Below are positions 40,104 through 47,893 of a DNA stretch of 51,010 bases, piece by piece. Position numbers and translations under genes: made by a program. The stretch spans positions 1 to 51,010 of the forward strand of contig JAFDWP010000284.1 in NCBI GenBank assembly GCA_018268435.1, written 5' to 3'. Every line of letters begins with the position of its first letter. The first letter of the stretch is position 1. The notes under the pieces are model-generated. The model was not told where the DNA came from. It saw nothing but the letters and a program-made list of their open reading frames with translations, and did no database searches. This DNA comes from Actinomycetota bacterium. GTDB taxonomy: Bacteria; Actinomycetota; Actinomycetes; Actinomycetales; Microbacteriaceae.

Positions 40104-40931
40104 GTGGACGTCGCGAGGAACGCCGCGGGTGATCTCGTCACCCTCGAGCAAGTGCGCGGCCAGGCGGTGATTCCCGCCCTGTGGTGTCCTGGTGAGCTTC
40201 CAGGCGGCGAGGAGTGCGGCGCCGAGGTCTGGACGACCGCGCTGCACAGCACGAAGAAGGCGGCCGCGTTCGCAGCGCACCACGGCGAGGACTGCGATGA
40301 GGGCTCCATCCGGTCCAAAGACCGCCGCGGCGACGCCGGCCGTCAGCATGAGCAGGGACCACGGCCGACGCGCTGGCGGATGCGGCTCGGTGTCGCCGTG
40401 CCGTCGGCAGGACCGGATGGTCGTCGTCGTCCGGATCCGAACCGACCCGGGCAGCTGACACGCCGCTTCCGCACCGAACCGGCACAGCAGGAGACCGACA
40501 GCGCCGATCAACGATCGTTCTCCACGATGCTGGTCAATCTGGTCGCCGGCACGATGCCTCCGGGCCTGGAACTTGTCCTCGGTGCCCAGCACCCAGTGGC
40601 GGCCGACAGCGTCATCGTCCATGCCCGGGACGCCTCGATCGCGGCATGCCTCAACACCGACCTCATCATCTGGGGACGGGTCGCTGGCTACACCCACACC
40701 AGGTGGGAGGGGCTGATGATCCGGCTCAACGGAGCCGCCGATCAGGTTGCGATCCTCGTCGACAAGCAGAACCTCAGCCGGCTCCACATCACCGACGCAG
40801 ACGCTCTCGTTGGGCGGCACGTCATCGCCTTCGGCCGGTACACCCTCCCTGAGGGGTCGAGCAGACCGCACGTCCGCGCCGCACACGCAACCGTCGCATT
40901 CAACCCACGTGTGATCCGCCGGCACTACTGA
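40104..40931 (+). CDS. Unknown protein with putative zinc-binding N-terminus
   Basis: This 275-residue protein (GTG start, six bases after the nuclease stop) has an N-terminal Cys/His cluster (WCPGELPGGEECGAEVW ... HHGEDCDEG). A basic disordered linker and a beta-rich C-terminal domain (DSVIVHARDASIAACLNTDLIIWGRVAG...) follow. No family is recognised. It is coupled in order to the YhcG-like nuclease and might be its specificity or DNA-recognition partner. This is inference from position only. Confidence 0.55.
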   Translation: MDVARNAAGDLVTLEQVRGQAVIPALWCPGELPGGEECGAEVWTTALHSTKKAAAFAAHHGEDCDEGSIRSKDRRGDAGRQHEQGPRPTRWRMRLGVAVPSAGPDGRRRPDPNRPGQLTRRFRTEPAQQETDSADQRSFSTMLVNLVAGTMPPGLELVLGAQHPVAADSVIVHARDASIAACLNTDLIIWGRVAGYTHTRWEGLMIRLNGAADQVAILVDKQNLSRLHITDADALVGRHVIAFGRYTLPEGSSRPHVRAAHATVAFNPRVIRRHY

Positions 40932-40941
40932 CTTCCAGGCC

Positions 40942-40965
40942 CGACGTGCGCAGTCGTGCACGTCG
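40942..40965 (+). terminator. Hairpin after the nuclease operon
   Basis: CGACGTGC (40942-40949) pairs with GCACGTCG (40958-40965) across an 8-nt loop. No T-run follows, so termination would be weak or Rho-assisted. It is 11 bp after the stop codon. Confidence 0.4.
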
Positions 40966-41010
40966 CATTCCCGCGCACGCCGGCGTCAGCCGATGAGCAG
41001 CAACCGGATA

Positions 41011-41046
41011 TGTCCACTTTCGCTGCCGTAGTCCACCCCTTGTAGG
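41011..41046 (+). promoter_or_regulatory. Bipartite CCCCTT element, copy at the triple-HTH regulator operon
   Basis: TGTC (41011-41014), 18 bases, then CCACCCCTTGTAGG (41033-41046), identical in its second box to two other copies. It ends 80 nt before the first start codon. A GGAGA/TCTCC hairpin follows immediately, as in the T4SS copy. Confidence 0.8.
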
Positions 41047-41086
41047 TAGGAGAGCTCCTTCTCCGCTTGCTAACCGACTAACTACC

Positions 41087-41110
41087 TGCTTACATTTATA
41101 AAAGTAAGCA
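41087..41110. promoter_or_regulatory. Inverted repeat TGCTTAC/GTAAGCA, candidate operator
   Basis: TGCTTAC (41087-41093) and GTAAGCA (41104-41110) are perfect arms around a 10-bp AT-rich centre, placed just before the ribosome site of the triple-HTH regulator gene. It is probably an autoregulatory operator overlapping a second, AT-rich promoter (TTGCTA ... TACATT). Confidence 0.55.
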
Positions 41111-41126
41111 TGCCTAGGAGGGATGG

Positions 41127-42065
41127 ATGATGGAACGCACTGCGGTTTGCCCGCCCGACCACAAGCACGGTGCCACGCCGACTTGCTACCGCGTCCACCG
41201 ATGCAGCTGCGCGCCCTGCTGCGCGGCGAACACCAAGCGGTGCTACGAGCGCAAGAAGCTGATCGCCTACGGCAGGTACGACTCCGGCATGTCGTCGACG
41301 GCGCCCGTCAAGCTGCACATCGGGATCCTTCTCAAGCACGGCATGACCGTCACGGCGATCGCCGCGGCCGCCGGCGTCAGCACCGACACCATCCGGGCTA
41401 TCTGGTTCGGCAGCAAGCGCAAGGACGGTCCTGGACGCGGTGCGCCACCCGCGCGGATCCACCGGACCACCGCCGAGCGGATCACCGGCGTGCAGCCAGA
41501 CCTCAGCACGCTGCCTCCTGACGTCAAGGTGTCCTCCCGGGGCATGCGGCGGCGCATCCAGGCTCTGGGCGTGCTCGGCTGGGCGCAGACGCGGCTGGCA
41601 CGTCGCCTCGGGATCACGCAGTCGCGCATGGCACGCATCCTCACCACGGATGGCGAGATCCCCGTAGAGCTCCACATGGCCGCGGCATCGCTCTTCGAGG
41701 AGCTGTGGAACGTAAGACCGCCCCACGAGACGCGATACGACCGTGCCGTCTACACGGGAGCGCTCGACTACGCCCGACGGCTGGGATGGCTGCCAGCAAT
41801 GGCGTGGGACGACATCGACAACGACGACGAGCCGGCCGTCGACGACGCCGAGCCAGTCATCGACGAAGTCGCCGTCGCGCTGGCACTCAACGGTGAGCGC
41901 GTCCGCATGACGCGGGAAGAGCGACACCTCGCCATCCATCGCGCGCGCGAGCTCGGCTACAGTCTCGAGGAGACTGCTCAGCTGCTCGGGGTGACATCAC
42001 GGACCGTCCTGCGGGTGCAGCACGTATCTGACGAGCTCGTCGCCGATCAGAGAATTGCTGCCTGA
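41127..42065 (+). CDS. Triple-HTH regulator with Cys-rich N-terminus
   Basis: This 312-residue protein has an N-terminal Cys cluster (C8, C20, C26, C28, C31, C32), likely metal-binding. Three helix-turn-helix motifs follow at ~72-93 (GMTVTAIAAAAGVSTDTIRAI), 151-172 (GWAQTRLARRLGITQSRMARIL) and 277-298 (GYSLEETAQLLGVTSRTVLRV). The GWLPAMAWDDIDND segment is typical of actinophage and actinobacterial regulators. An AGGAGGG lies five bases before ATG 41127; ATG 41130 is also possible. It is the first gene of an operon and a candidate controller of the element. Confidence 0.7.
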   Translation: MMERTAVCPPDHKHGATPTCYRVHRCSCAPCCAANTKRCYERKKLIAYGRYDSGMSSTAPVKLHIGILLKHGMTVTAIAAAAGVSTDTIRAIWFGSKRKDGPGRGAPPARIHRTTAERITGVQPDLSTLPPDVKVSSRGMRRRIQALGVLGWAQTRLARRLGITQSRMARILTTDGEIPVELHMAAASLFEELWNVRPPHETRYDRAVYTGALDYARRLGWLPAMAWDDIDNDDEPAVDDAEPVIDEVAVALALNGERVRMTREERHLAIHRARELGYSLEETAQLLGVTSRTVLRVQHVSDELVADQRIAA

Positions 42066-42433
42066 TGAGCCGCACCCTCGACATGATCGAACGCGTCGAC
42101 CATGGCACGCCCGCGGGGTACAACGACGGATGCAAGAGCCGAGGCGGCTGTCCCAACCACAACTCCCGGAAGCTCCTGACGTGCTACGAGGCTGCCCGAG
42201 CGCATGGCCGGTACTACCCCCTTACGAAGCTCGAGCTGACGATCGAGATCACCCGCGCCATGGTCAGACTGGCTCGCCGCTCCGACTCGGTCGGCATCCG
42301 TGATCTGCTGGAGGCGCAGTCCCAGGACGTCCCACGCGGCGAATACTCCGTGACGGCCTGGCCCGGTCTTGGCGCGGAGAGTTTCGCTCGGCCCATCGTC
42401 GCCGCCGGCGCTGGTAGCGAGGTGCAGCCGTGA
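42065..42433 (+). CDS. Small Cys-containing protein related to the regulator's N-terminus
   Basis: This 122-residue protein overlaps the regulator stop by one base (TGATG). HGTPAGYNDGCKSRGGCPNH at residues ~13-32 echoes the Cys motif of the upstream regulator and of many actinophage proteins that bind metal. The rest is helical and unassigned. It probably acts together with the regulator. Confidence 0.55.
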   Translation: MSRTLDMIERVDHGTPAGYNDGCKSRGGCPNHNSRKLLTCYEAARAHGRYYPLTKLELTIEITRAMVRLARRSDSVGIRDLLEAQSQDVPRGEYSVTAWPGLGAESFARPIVAAGAGSEVQP

Positions 42434-43059
42434 CTCTGGTCATGAATGCGCATCCGGCAAACCGGCCGGGGACGCCGCGCAGAATCTTCATCGCAGGATG
42501 GGGGCTGCACCAGGCGTTCCTGCCGTTGGTCGCTGCGGGCGTGTTTGATCTCTCTGCGGGCAGCTCTCCCTGGCTCTGGCTGGTCGTGCTGGGGGTAGGC
42601 GGCAAGATCCTCGGGACACTCCTGCAGCGCCGAGCTTGGACACTCTCTTCGGCTGCTGGTGGGGGGAACCCTCCCATGGGGGACGCGCCCTCCACATTGA
42701 TGCTCGCCTCCGAGATCCTCGCGCAGGTGGTCATAGCCGTGCTCGTGTTCGCGCTTGCGCTGTGGTCTTCGCTCTTCGGCATGCTGGTGGGCATCCTGTT
42801 CGCTGCCGCGCTGCTCGGCCACTTTGCCGCCGATGCAGCCACTCGATTTCTCCGAGTCAGCGGAACGCTTCAACAGTTCATGATTGCTCGCATCGTTGTT
42901 GCTGCCGTGCTGGTGGTCGTCAGCTTGACGCCCGCCTTGCTCGCCGCCCAGACAGGGGCAGCCGTGGCATCCGCGGCTCTCGCGGTGGGCACGGTCGTTG
43001 GCATCACCGGCATGCTCACCATCTTGAGTCGAGTGGGTCGCTCGAAGTGGGGTTCATGA
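42430..43059 (+). CDS. Polytopic membrane protein of unknown function
   Basis: This 209-residue protein (GTG start, coupled by 4 bp) has four or five hydrophobic helices (~residues 19-40, 47-65, 90-110, 112-135, 148-172 and 176-198). It contains no transporter or enzyme signature. Its place inside a regulator operon, with overlapping neighbours, suggests a role in the element, perhaps exclusion or signalling, but this is not shown by the sequence. Confidence 0.55.
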   Translation: MTLVMNAHPANRPGTPRRIFIAGWGLHQAFLPLVAAGVFDLSAGSSPWLWLVVLGVGGKILGTLLQRRAWTLSSAAGGGNPPMGDAPSTLMLASEILAQVVIAVLVFALALWSSLFGMLVGILFAAALLGHFAADAATRFLRVSGTLQQFMIARIVVAAVLVVVSLTPALLAAQTGAAVASAALAVGTVVGITGMLTILSRVGRSKWGS

Positions 43060-43388
43060 TGCGAGCGCATCCGACCGCGTACACGGTGTACCTCGAGTCC
43101 CCGCGGACAGCGATCGTGCCGCTTCCGCCGCTCCTGATCGGCGCAGATCTCATTGTTCGATCCGGGTTGCCGCACCGCTGCCTACCGAAACTTCTCGGCT
43201 TCGCTGATCCGGCGACGGGGATCATCAGAGTCTGGGCGCGTGACCTTGCCGAGGCTGGCGCATCCGTTGCGGGAACCCGCCCCGTCTTGCTCGTAGACCG
43301 GAGAGTCTGGCGGCATCCCTGTGCAGTGAAGGACGTAACGATCCGGATGCACGCGCCGGCGGTCGCCTCATACTCAGGATCCTCATGA
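43056..43388 (+). CDS. Small unknown protein
   Basis: This 110-residue protein starts at ATG 43056 (ATGATG; the second ATG is also possible) and overlaps the membrane gene. It is beta-rich (TAYTVYLESPRTAIVPLPPLLIGADLIV), soluble and of no recognised family. A longer open frame upstream is a shadow of the membrane gene. Confidence 0.5.
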   Translation: MMRAHPTAYTVYLESPRTAIVPLPPLLIGADLIVRSGLPHRCLPKLLGFADPATGIIRVWARDLAEAGASVAGTRPVLLVDRRVWRHPCAVKDVTIRMHAPAVASYSGSS

Positions 43389-43570
43389 CGAGCACCGAAC
43401 ACGCACCAGCGATCGAGCACTTCTACGTGCCCGGCGGCGCCGGCCGCTGGGGCTGTGGGTGCGGCGCCCGCGGGCGGGTAACCAACTCTGCAGGCGATGT
43501 CGCCGGCGCATTCGACGCACACATTCAGAAGGTGCTCCGCGCTGCTCGCGCGAACGCAGCCTCCGGTTGA
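43385..43570 (+). CDS. Small Cys-containing protein
   Basis: This 61-residue protein is coupled to its neighbour by 4 bp. The motif HFYVPGGAGRWGCGCGARG followed by a helix (FDAHIQKVLRAAR) resembles a minimal zinc-knuckle protein of phages. The function is unknown. Confidence 0.5.
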   Translation: MTSTEHAPAIEHFYVPGGAGRWGCGCGARGRVTNSAGDVAGAFDAHIQKVLRAARANAASG

Positions 43571-43587
43571 CCAAGGAGATCTCGTCC

Positions 43588-43728
43588 ATGCAGTTCACCG
43601 TCACCATCACTGGGTCCGAAGGAACGTCCTCCACGATCCTTACGGCTCAAGAGCTCGAGCGGACCGAAACGGTCGGGAGCCTCGTCGCGCGAGCACAGTA
43701 CGGGTCGATCCTCATCGAGCGAGTGTGA
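43588..43728 (+). CDS. Very small unknown protein
   Basis: This 46-residue protein (MQFTVTITGSEGTSSTILTA...) has AAGGAG nine bases before its ATG and a beta-strand-rich N-terminus. It lies 17 bp after the previous stop, in the same direction. The good ribosome site supports translation; the function is unknown. Confidence 0.45.
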   Translation: MQFTVTITGSEGTSSTILTAQELERTETVGSLVARAQYGSILIERV

Positions 43729-43757
43729 GATCTCGGATGCGCAGGGAGGGGCGACGC

Positions 43758-44051
43758 ATGAAAGTGCGGCTCATGACGGGACGGCAGTTGAAGGCGCACC
43801 TGCTGGTGGCCAGTGCTTTCGCTGCGTCGGCCGGTGAACGGGATGCGTTGGGTGAGTCCGCCTACCGGATATACAACGCGGTGCTTTTTGTGCGGGAGGT
43901 ACCTGCTCTGCAGGCGGCCGCGGACGAGTGGGCGCGCACGCTTCGGGAGCACCCCCGTCGCGCACTGTGGGTGCGGACGCCGCGTTTCGCGTTGGCCGTG
44001 CCGTTGCCGGCCCGTAGGCCGCGTCGCATCGTTATCACCGCGCTTCAGTGA
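43758..44051 (+). CDS. Small basic unknown protein
   Basis: This 97-residue Arg-rich protein starts at ATG 43758 with GGGAGGGG upstream. Residues ~8-70 are helical, and the C-terminus is a basic beta-type stretch (RRPRRIVITALQ). Nucleic-acid binding is possible; no family is recognised. The longer in-frame extension upstream is a shadow of the preceding small genes. Confidence 0.45.
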   Translation: MKVRLMTGRQLKAHLLVASAFAASAGERDALGESAYRIYNAVLFVREVPALQAAADEWARTLREHPRRALWVRTPRFALAVPLPARRPRRIVITALQ

Positions 44052-44116
44052 CACCCACCTGATGTCTGAGCTGGTTGGCAGTCTCAGCGCAACGAGAACA
44101 GGAAGGAGGAGACCAC

Positions 44117-44392
44117 ATGGCCACCACGGTTTACACCAAGCCCGCGTGCGTGCAATGCACCGCGACCTATCGGGCGCTAGATGCGAAGGGGATCGAGTAC
44201 GAAGTTCACGACCTCTCGCAGGATGTCGACGCGCTCGAGCAGGTGAAGGCGCTTGGGTATCTGCAGGCGCCCGTCGTCATCACCGATGAAGATCACTGGT
44301 CGGGATTCCGGCCAGACAAGATCGACGAGCTCGCTAAACGGGCGATATTGCCATCCGATGCAACGCGCGAAGCGCGATCGCCCGCGCGGTAG
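44117..44392 (+). CDS. nrdH: NrdH-like glutaredoxin
   Basis: This 91-residue thioredoxin-fold protein starts at ATG 44117 with AGGAAGGAGG upstream. The redox motif is C11-V-Q-C14 in VYTKPACVQCTATYRALD, and the cis-Pro segment LQAPVVI and the WSGFRPDKI ending match NrdH redoxins, which reduce ribonucleotide reductase. No reductase gene is nearby, so it may supply other reducing needs or support dNTP supply during transfer. It ends just before the recombinase module. Confidence 0.85.
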   Translation: MATTVYTKPACVQCTATYRALDAKGIEYEVHDLSQDVDALEQVKALGYLQAPVVITDEDHWSGFRPDKIDELAKRAILPSDATREARSPAR

Positions 44393-44410
44393 AGCCTGAG
44401 CTCAAGAAGG

Positions 44411-45628
44411 ATGTCGAGGGGGCCGGGGGTCTCTGCGCCACTCTTGATCACCCAGAGTACTTCATTTGCATCAATGTTGTATTGGATGCATCATGAGGAT
44501 GTGCTTGAAGTTGATCCATCGTCTGCGCAGCGGCTCGTCTCCGCGCGGAATGTCATTCATCTTGACCCTGAGGGAGCCGTGCTCGACGGGATGTTGAATG
44601 GGTGGCGAGCCCAGCAGATTGCTCGCTTCTTGAAGGCTCCGACGATTGCGGCGAGAGAGCGGCTCGTGCGCCGGTTCGTGGACTTCACGGGTATGTACCC
44701 GTGGCAATGGACGCCGGCGGAGGCGGAGGCGTGGATCAGTGAGCTGCGCTCGGGCGTGAAGCCGTTGCGGCTATCGACGCTGCGTGGATACGAGATCGAC
44801 ATCAAGATGTTCTGCGAGTACATCACTGATCCTCGATATCCCTGGCTGTCCGAGTGTGAAGCGCGTTTTGGCGCTGCACCCAGACAGGTGTTCCATGAGG
44901 ACAACTCGATTGTGCATGTCAGCGAGTACGAGGGCGATGCCGCGCGGCGACCGTTGACATTCGACGAAGTCCAGGCGCTGTTCGATGCGGCCGACGGGCT
45001 CGCCGCACGGATCCTGTCGCGACGGCGAAAGGGTGCGGTTCAGGCCGTGCGGGACGCCGCGCTTCTCAAGTGCGTCTATGCGTTCGGGTTGCGAAGACGT
45101 GAGGCGGTCATGCTTGATCTCGTGGATCTCCGCCGCAACGCGAAGCTGCCGCACCTAGACCGATTCGGTGCACTGTCGGTGCGCCATGGCAAAGCGAGCC
45201 GCGGGGGCCCGTCGAAGCGGCGCACGGTGCTCACCGTTCCGGAGATGGGCTGGATCGCGGAGACGCTGGCGCACTACCTCGATGAGGTTCGGCCGGCGTT
45301 GTCGTCATCGTCGAGTTCGTCGCCTGCTCTGTGGGTGACCGAACGGGGCACGAGGCTGAGCAGGCGTGCGGCGAACGAAGCGTTCTGTACAGCTCGTGAT
45401 GCCGCGGGGATCGACTCTTCGTTGGATCTGCATTCGTTGCGGCACTCGTACGTGACGCACCTGGTGGAGTTCGACTACCCGGAGCGGTTCATTCAGGAGC
45501 AGGTGGGGCACTCGTTTTCCTCGACGACCGCGATCTACGTCGGCGTCTCTAACGAGTACCGGAACCGGCTGCTCACCCAAGCTATTCACACCCGCTACGG
45601 CGCCGACTTCGAGGAGGCAGCACGGTGA
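44411..45628 (+). CDS. Tyrosine recombinase/integrase
   Basis: This protein of up to 405 residues has a core-binding domain (RFLKAPTIAARERLVRRFVDFTGMYPWQWTPAEAEAWI) and a catalytic domain with Arg in GLRRREAVML, His341 and Arg344 in HSLRHSYVTH, His367 in VGHSFSSTT and the nucleophile Tyr376 in TAIY. It is probably active. The N-terminus is uncertain: ATG 44411 has no proper ribosome spacing, and an inverted repeat GCATCAAT/ATTGGATGC at 44468-44489 lies inside the long form, so the real start may be further downstream. It is the first gene of a three-gene module. Confidence 0.9.
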   Translation: MSRGPGVSAPLLITQSTSFASMLYWMHHEDVLEVDPSSAQRLVSARNVIHLDPEGAVLDGMLNGWRAQQIARFLKAPTIAARERLVRRFVDFTGMYPWQWTPAEAEAWISELRSGVKPLRLSTLRGYEIDIKMFCEYITDPRYPWLSECEARFGAAPRQVFHEDNSIVHVSEYEGDAARRPLTFDEVQALFDAADGLAARILSRRRKGAVQAVRDAALLKCVYAFGLRRREAVMLDLVDLRRNAKLPHLDRFGALSVRHGKASRGGPSKRRTVLTVPEMGWIAETLAHYLDEVRPALSSSSSSSPALWVTERGTRLSRRAANEAFCTARDAAGIDSSLDLHSLRHSYVTHLVEFDYPERFIQEQVGHSFSSTTAIYVGVSNEYRNRLLTQAIHTRYGADFEEAAR

Positions 45629-45954
45629 AAGAGATGGACTACGTCTGGCATCTGCGAGCGAAGATGGCGGAGCGTGGAATGTTCGCCACGACGGACCTGC
45701 AGCCGCTGCTCGCTGAGCGTGGTGTCGCGCTCTCCCGGGAGCAGACCTACCGGCTGGTGACGGGTCAGCCGCAGCGCCTGAGCATGGTTACGCTGATCGC
45801 GCTGTGCGACATCCTTGAGTGCACACCCAACGACCTCATCGAACCCCGCATCGTCGAGGCGTCCGCCAGGAAGGCTTCCGGGGAAGTCATCCCGCGGAAG
45901 AGCCGAGTATCCGCCCGCCGAACGACGATCAATCGGCCCGGGCATTCGAAATGA
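45625..45954 (+). CDS. XRE/Cro-type HTH protein of the recombinase module
   Basis: This 109-residue protein (GTG start overlapping the recombinase stop) has a Cro/C1-type HTH of the YozG-like class (MFATTDLQPLLAERGVALSREQTYRLVTGQPQRLSMVTLIALCDILECTPNDLIEP). The conserved end CDILxCTPNDLIEP is typical. It is wedged between two recombinase-related genes and overlaps both, so it probably regulates or directs the recombination module. Confidence 0.85.
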   Translation: MKEMDYVWHLRAKMAERGMFATTDLQPLLAERGVALSREQTYRLVTGQPQRLSMVTLIALCDILECTPNDLIEPRIVEASARKASGEVIPRKSRVSARRTTINRPGHSK

Positions 45955-47792
45955 CCGTGGTGCCGGAGCATCCTTGCTCCGAGTGCGGAAGCCGCGCCCC
46001 GCGGGTGAAACGACTCCCCGACGGTGGAGGGCTCTGCCGACCGTGCTACAACGTCAGCCGACGTATGGAGTGCTCGCGCTGTGGTCGCATCCGTGCGCCC
46101 AGCGCTCGAGCCGAGGACGGCGCACCACTCTGCGGGCACTGCGCGCGCCCTAAGCGGGCGTGTGCGGGATGCGGCCGTGTCGATCACGTCACCGCCATCG
46201 TGGACGGTCAGGATCTCTGCCAGCGCTGCTACTCCGCACCGGTCAGAGCGTGCGGACAATGCGGACGGGAGCGACGCGTCGCAACCCGCCACCAGAATGG
46301 CGTAGCAGATCTGTGCCACAGCTGCTACCGCACCCCCATCGCCGAGTGCGCCATCTGCGGTGAGAAGCGCGCGGTTCATACGACCTGGCCCCTCGGGTCT
46401 ATATGCGGCGTGTGCTATCGACGCGAGCTCCGCCACCCCGACGGCTGCGGGTCTTGTGGGCAGGTGAAAGCGCTCATCGGTCGCGATGACCGAGGGGAGC
46501 GCGTTTGCGGGCCGTGTGCAGGGTCGACGCGCGACTACGTCTGTGCCACGTGTGGCGCCCCGGGTGAGCAGCACTTCGAGAACACCTGCATCCGCTGCTC
46601 CGTCGTTCGAGCCGCCGGCGACCTCCTCGCGTCCGCGACGGGGGTGATCCCCGGGCGTTTGGCCGGGCTCCCGGACGCGCTCGTTTATCGAGGTCGCGTG
46701 GACTCGACCATGAGATGGCTGCTCAAGCCCACCCCGAGAGCTCTGCTCCGAGCGATCGGGTCGGAAGAGTCGATCACGCATGCGCGCGTTGACGCGTGTC
46801 CGCCTGGGCAGGCGCGACATCATCTCCGTGCGCTCCTGGTCGACGTCGGCGTTCTCCCGGTACGAGATGAGCAGACTGAGCGGCTCGAAACATGGGTCGA
46901 CGAGTACCTGATCCAGCTTCCTTCACACCATGCCGCCGAGATCACTCCCTATGCACAATGGAAGGTGCTGCGGACTGTGCGGCGGCGGGCAGGACGCCGC
47001 CGTACCACGGTCGGTGTCGCAGATTCCGCGCGTGAACGGATCCGCGCGGCCGCGCGACTCCTGCAGCACGTCGAGCAAGAAGGGGCGGGCTTCTCCGCGC
47101 TGACACAGGAGGTCCTAGACCGGTGGGTCGGCGGCAACGCAGCCCGCACCGGCGACATCGCACCGTTCATCTCGTGGCTCAGGTCCACCGGCCAGTATCC
47201 GGGACTCCGCGTCGAGCGCGGACAGCAGGCCAGGCCGAGCGAGGTCAGCGGGGAGGACGAGCATCACGCTCTGGTCCGCACGTTTATCGCCGGGTCGGAC
47301 GACACGGTGAGCCTCGCGACCAGGGTTGCCGCGCTGCTCGTGCTCCTTTACGGAGCTCGAACCGACCGCATCCACCGGCTCACCACTGTCGACACCAGTA
47401 CAGCCGGAGGACGAACGTATCTCGCGCTATCGACAGAACCCATCGAGATCCCGAACTCGGTCGCTCAACTCTTCGCGCAGCTCGTGAAAGAAGCTGAGCA
47501 GAATCCGGGGGCGACTCGGCGAGCCGGTGAGGGATCGTATCTATTCCCATCTCCCCGACGACACCACGAGCCGATCCATCCCACGACCCTCGGACGGTGG
47601 ATAGCGCGGGCCGGGGTCAGCCCGCGGATCGCCCGGAACTACGCCATGCTCGCCCTCGCTAGCGACCTCCCCGCCGCTATCGTGGCCGTTCAGATGGGAA
47701 TCACGCCGCAGACAGCGAGCCGATGGTCGCAGTTCTCGCAACGCGACAATTCCGAGTTCGTCGCCGCGAGAGCAGATTTCCTCCCCCGCTGA
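45951..47792 (+). CDS. Zinc-finger protein with recombinase-like C-terminus
   Basis: This 613-residue protein starts at ATG 45951 (ATGA overlap). The first ~230 residues hold about eight CxxC-type zinc ribbons in tandem (CSECGS, CRPC, CSRCGR, CGHC, CAGCGR, CQRC, CGQCGR, CHSC, CAICGE ...). The C-terminal ~300 residues resemble a tyrosine-recombinase core-binding plus catalytic fold (LLVLLYGARTDRIHRL, SYLFPS, GWIARAGVSPRIARNYAMLALASDLPAAIVAVQMGITPQTASRW), but the R-H-R-Y tetrad is not intact. It may serve as a DNA-targeting partner of the upstream recombinase. Confidence 0.7.
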   Translation: MTVVPEHPCSECGSRAPRVKRLPDGGGLCRPCYNVSRRMECSRCGRIRAPSARAEDGAPLCGHCARPKRACAGCGRVDHVTAIVDGQDLCQRCYSAPVRACGQCGRERRVATRHQNGVADLCHSCYRTPIAECAICGEKRAVHTTWPLGSICGVCYRRELRHPDGCGSCGQVKALIGRDDRGERVCGPCAGSTRDYVCATCGAPGEQHFENTCIRCSVVRAAGDLLASATGVIPGRLAGLPDALVYRGRVDSTMRWLLKPTPRALLRAIGSEESITHARVDACPPGQARHHLRALLVDVGVLPVRDEQTERLETWVDEYLIQLPSHHAAEITPYAQWKVLRTVRRRAGRRRTTVGVADSARERIRAAARLLQHVEQEGAGFSALTQEVLDRWVGGNAARTGDIAPFISWLRSTGQYPGLRVERGQQARPSEVSGEDEHHALVRTFIAGSDDTVSLATRVAALLVLLYGARTDRIHRLTTVDTSTAGGRTYLALSTEPIEIPNSVAQLFAQLVKEAEQNPGATRRAGEGSYLFPSPRRHHEPIHPTTLGRWIARAGVSPRIARNYAMLALASDLPAAIVAVQMGITPQTASRWSQFSQRDNSEFVAARADFLPR

Positions 47793-47893
47793 GGGCACAT
47801 CGGAGTGGGTTCAGGCAGCCGCGGCCCGAGAACTCCAAGCCGAGTCAATTCCTTCCAGGACGCTAACAATCAGGGACGCAGTGCGGCGCTGGG

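Noticed and set aside
45299..45325. Serine-codon run (TCG/TCA repeats) as a DNA repeat element
   Set aside because: It encodes a short poly-Ser linker of the recombinase and is in frame, so no separate function is needed.
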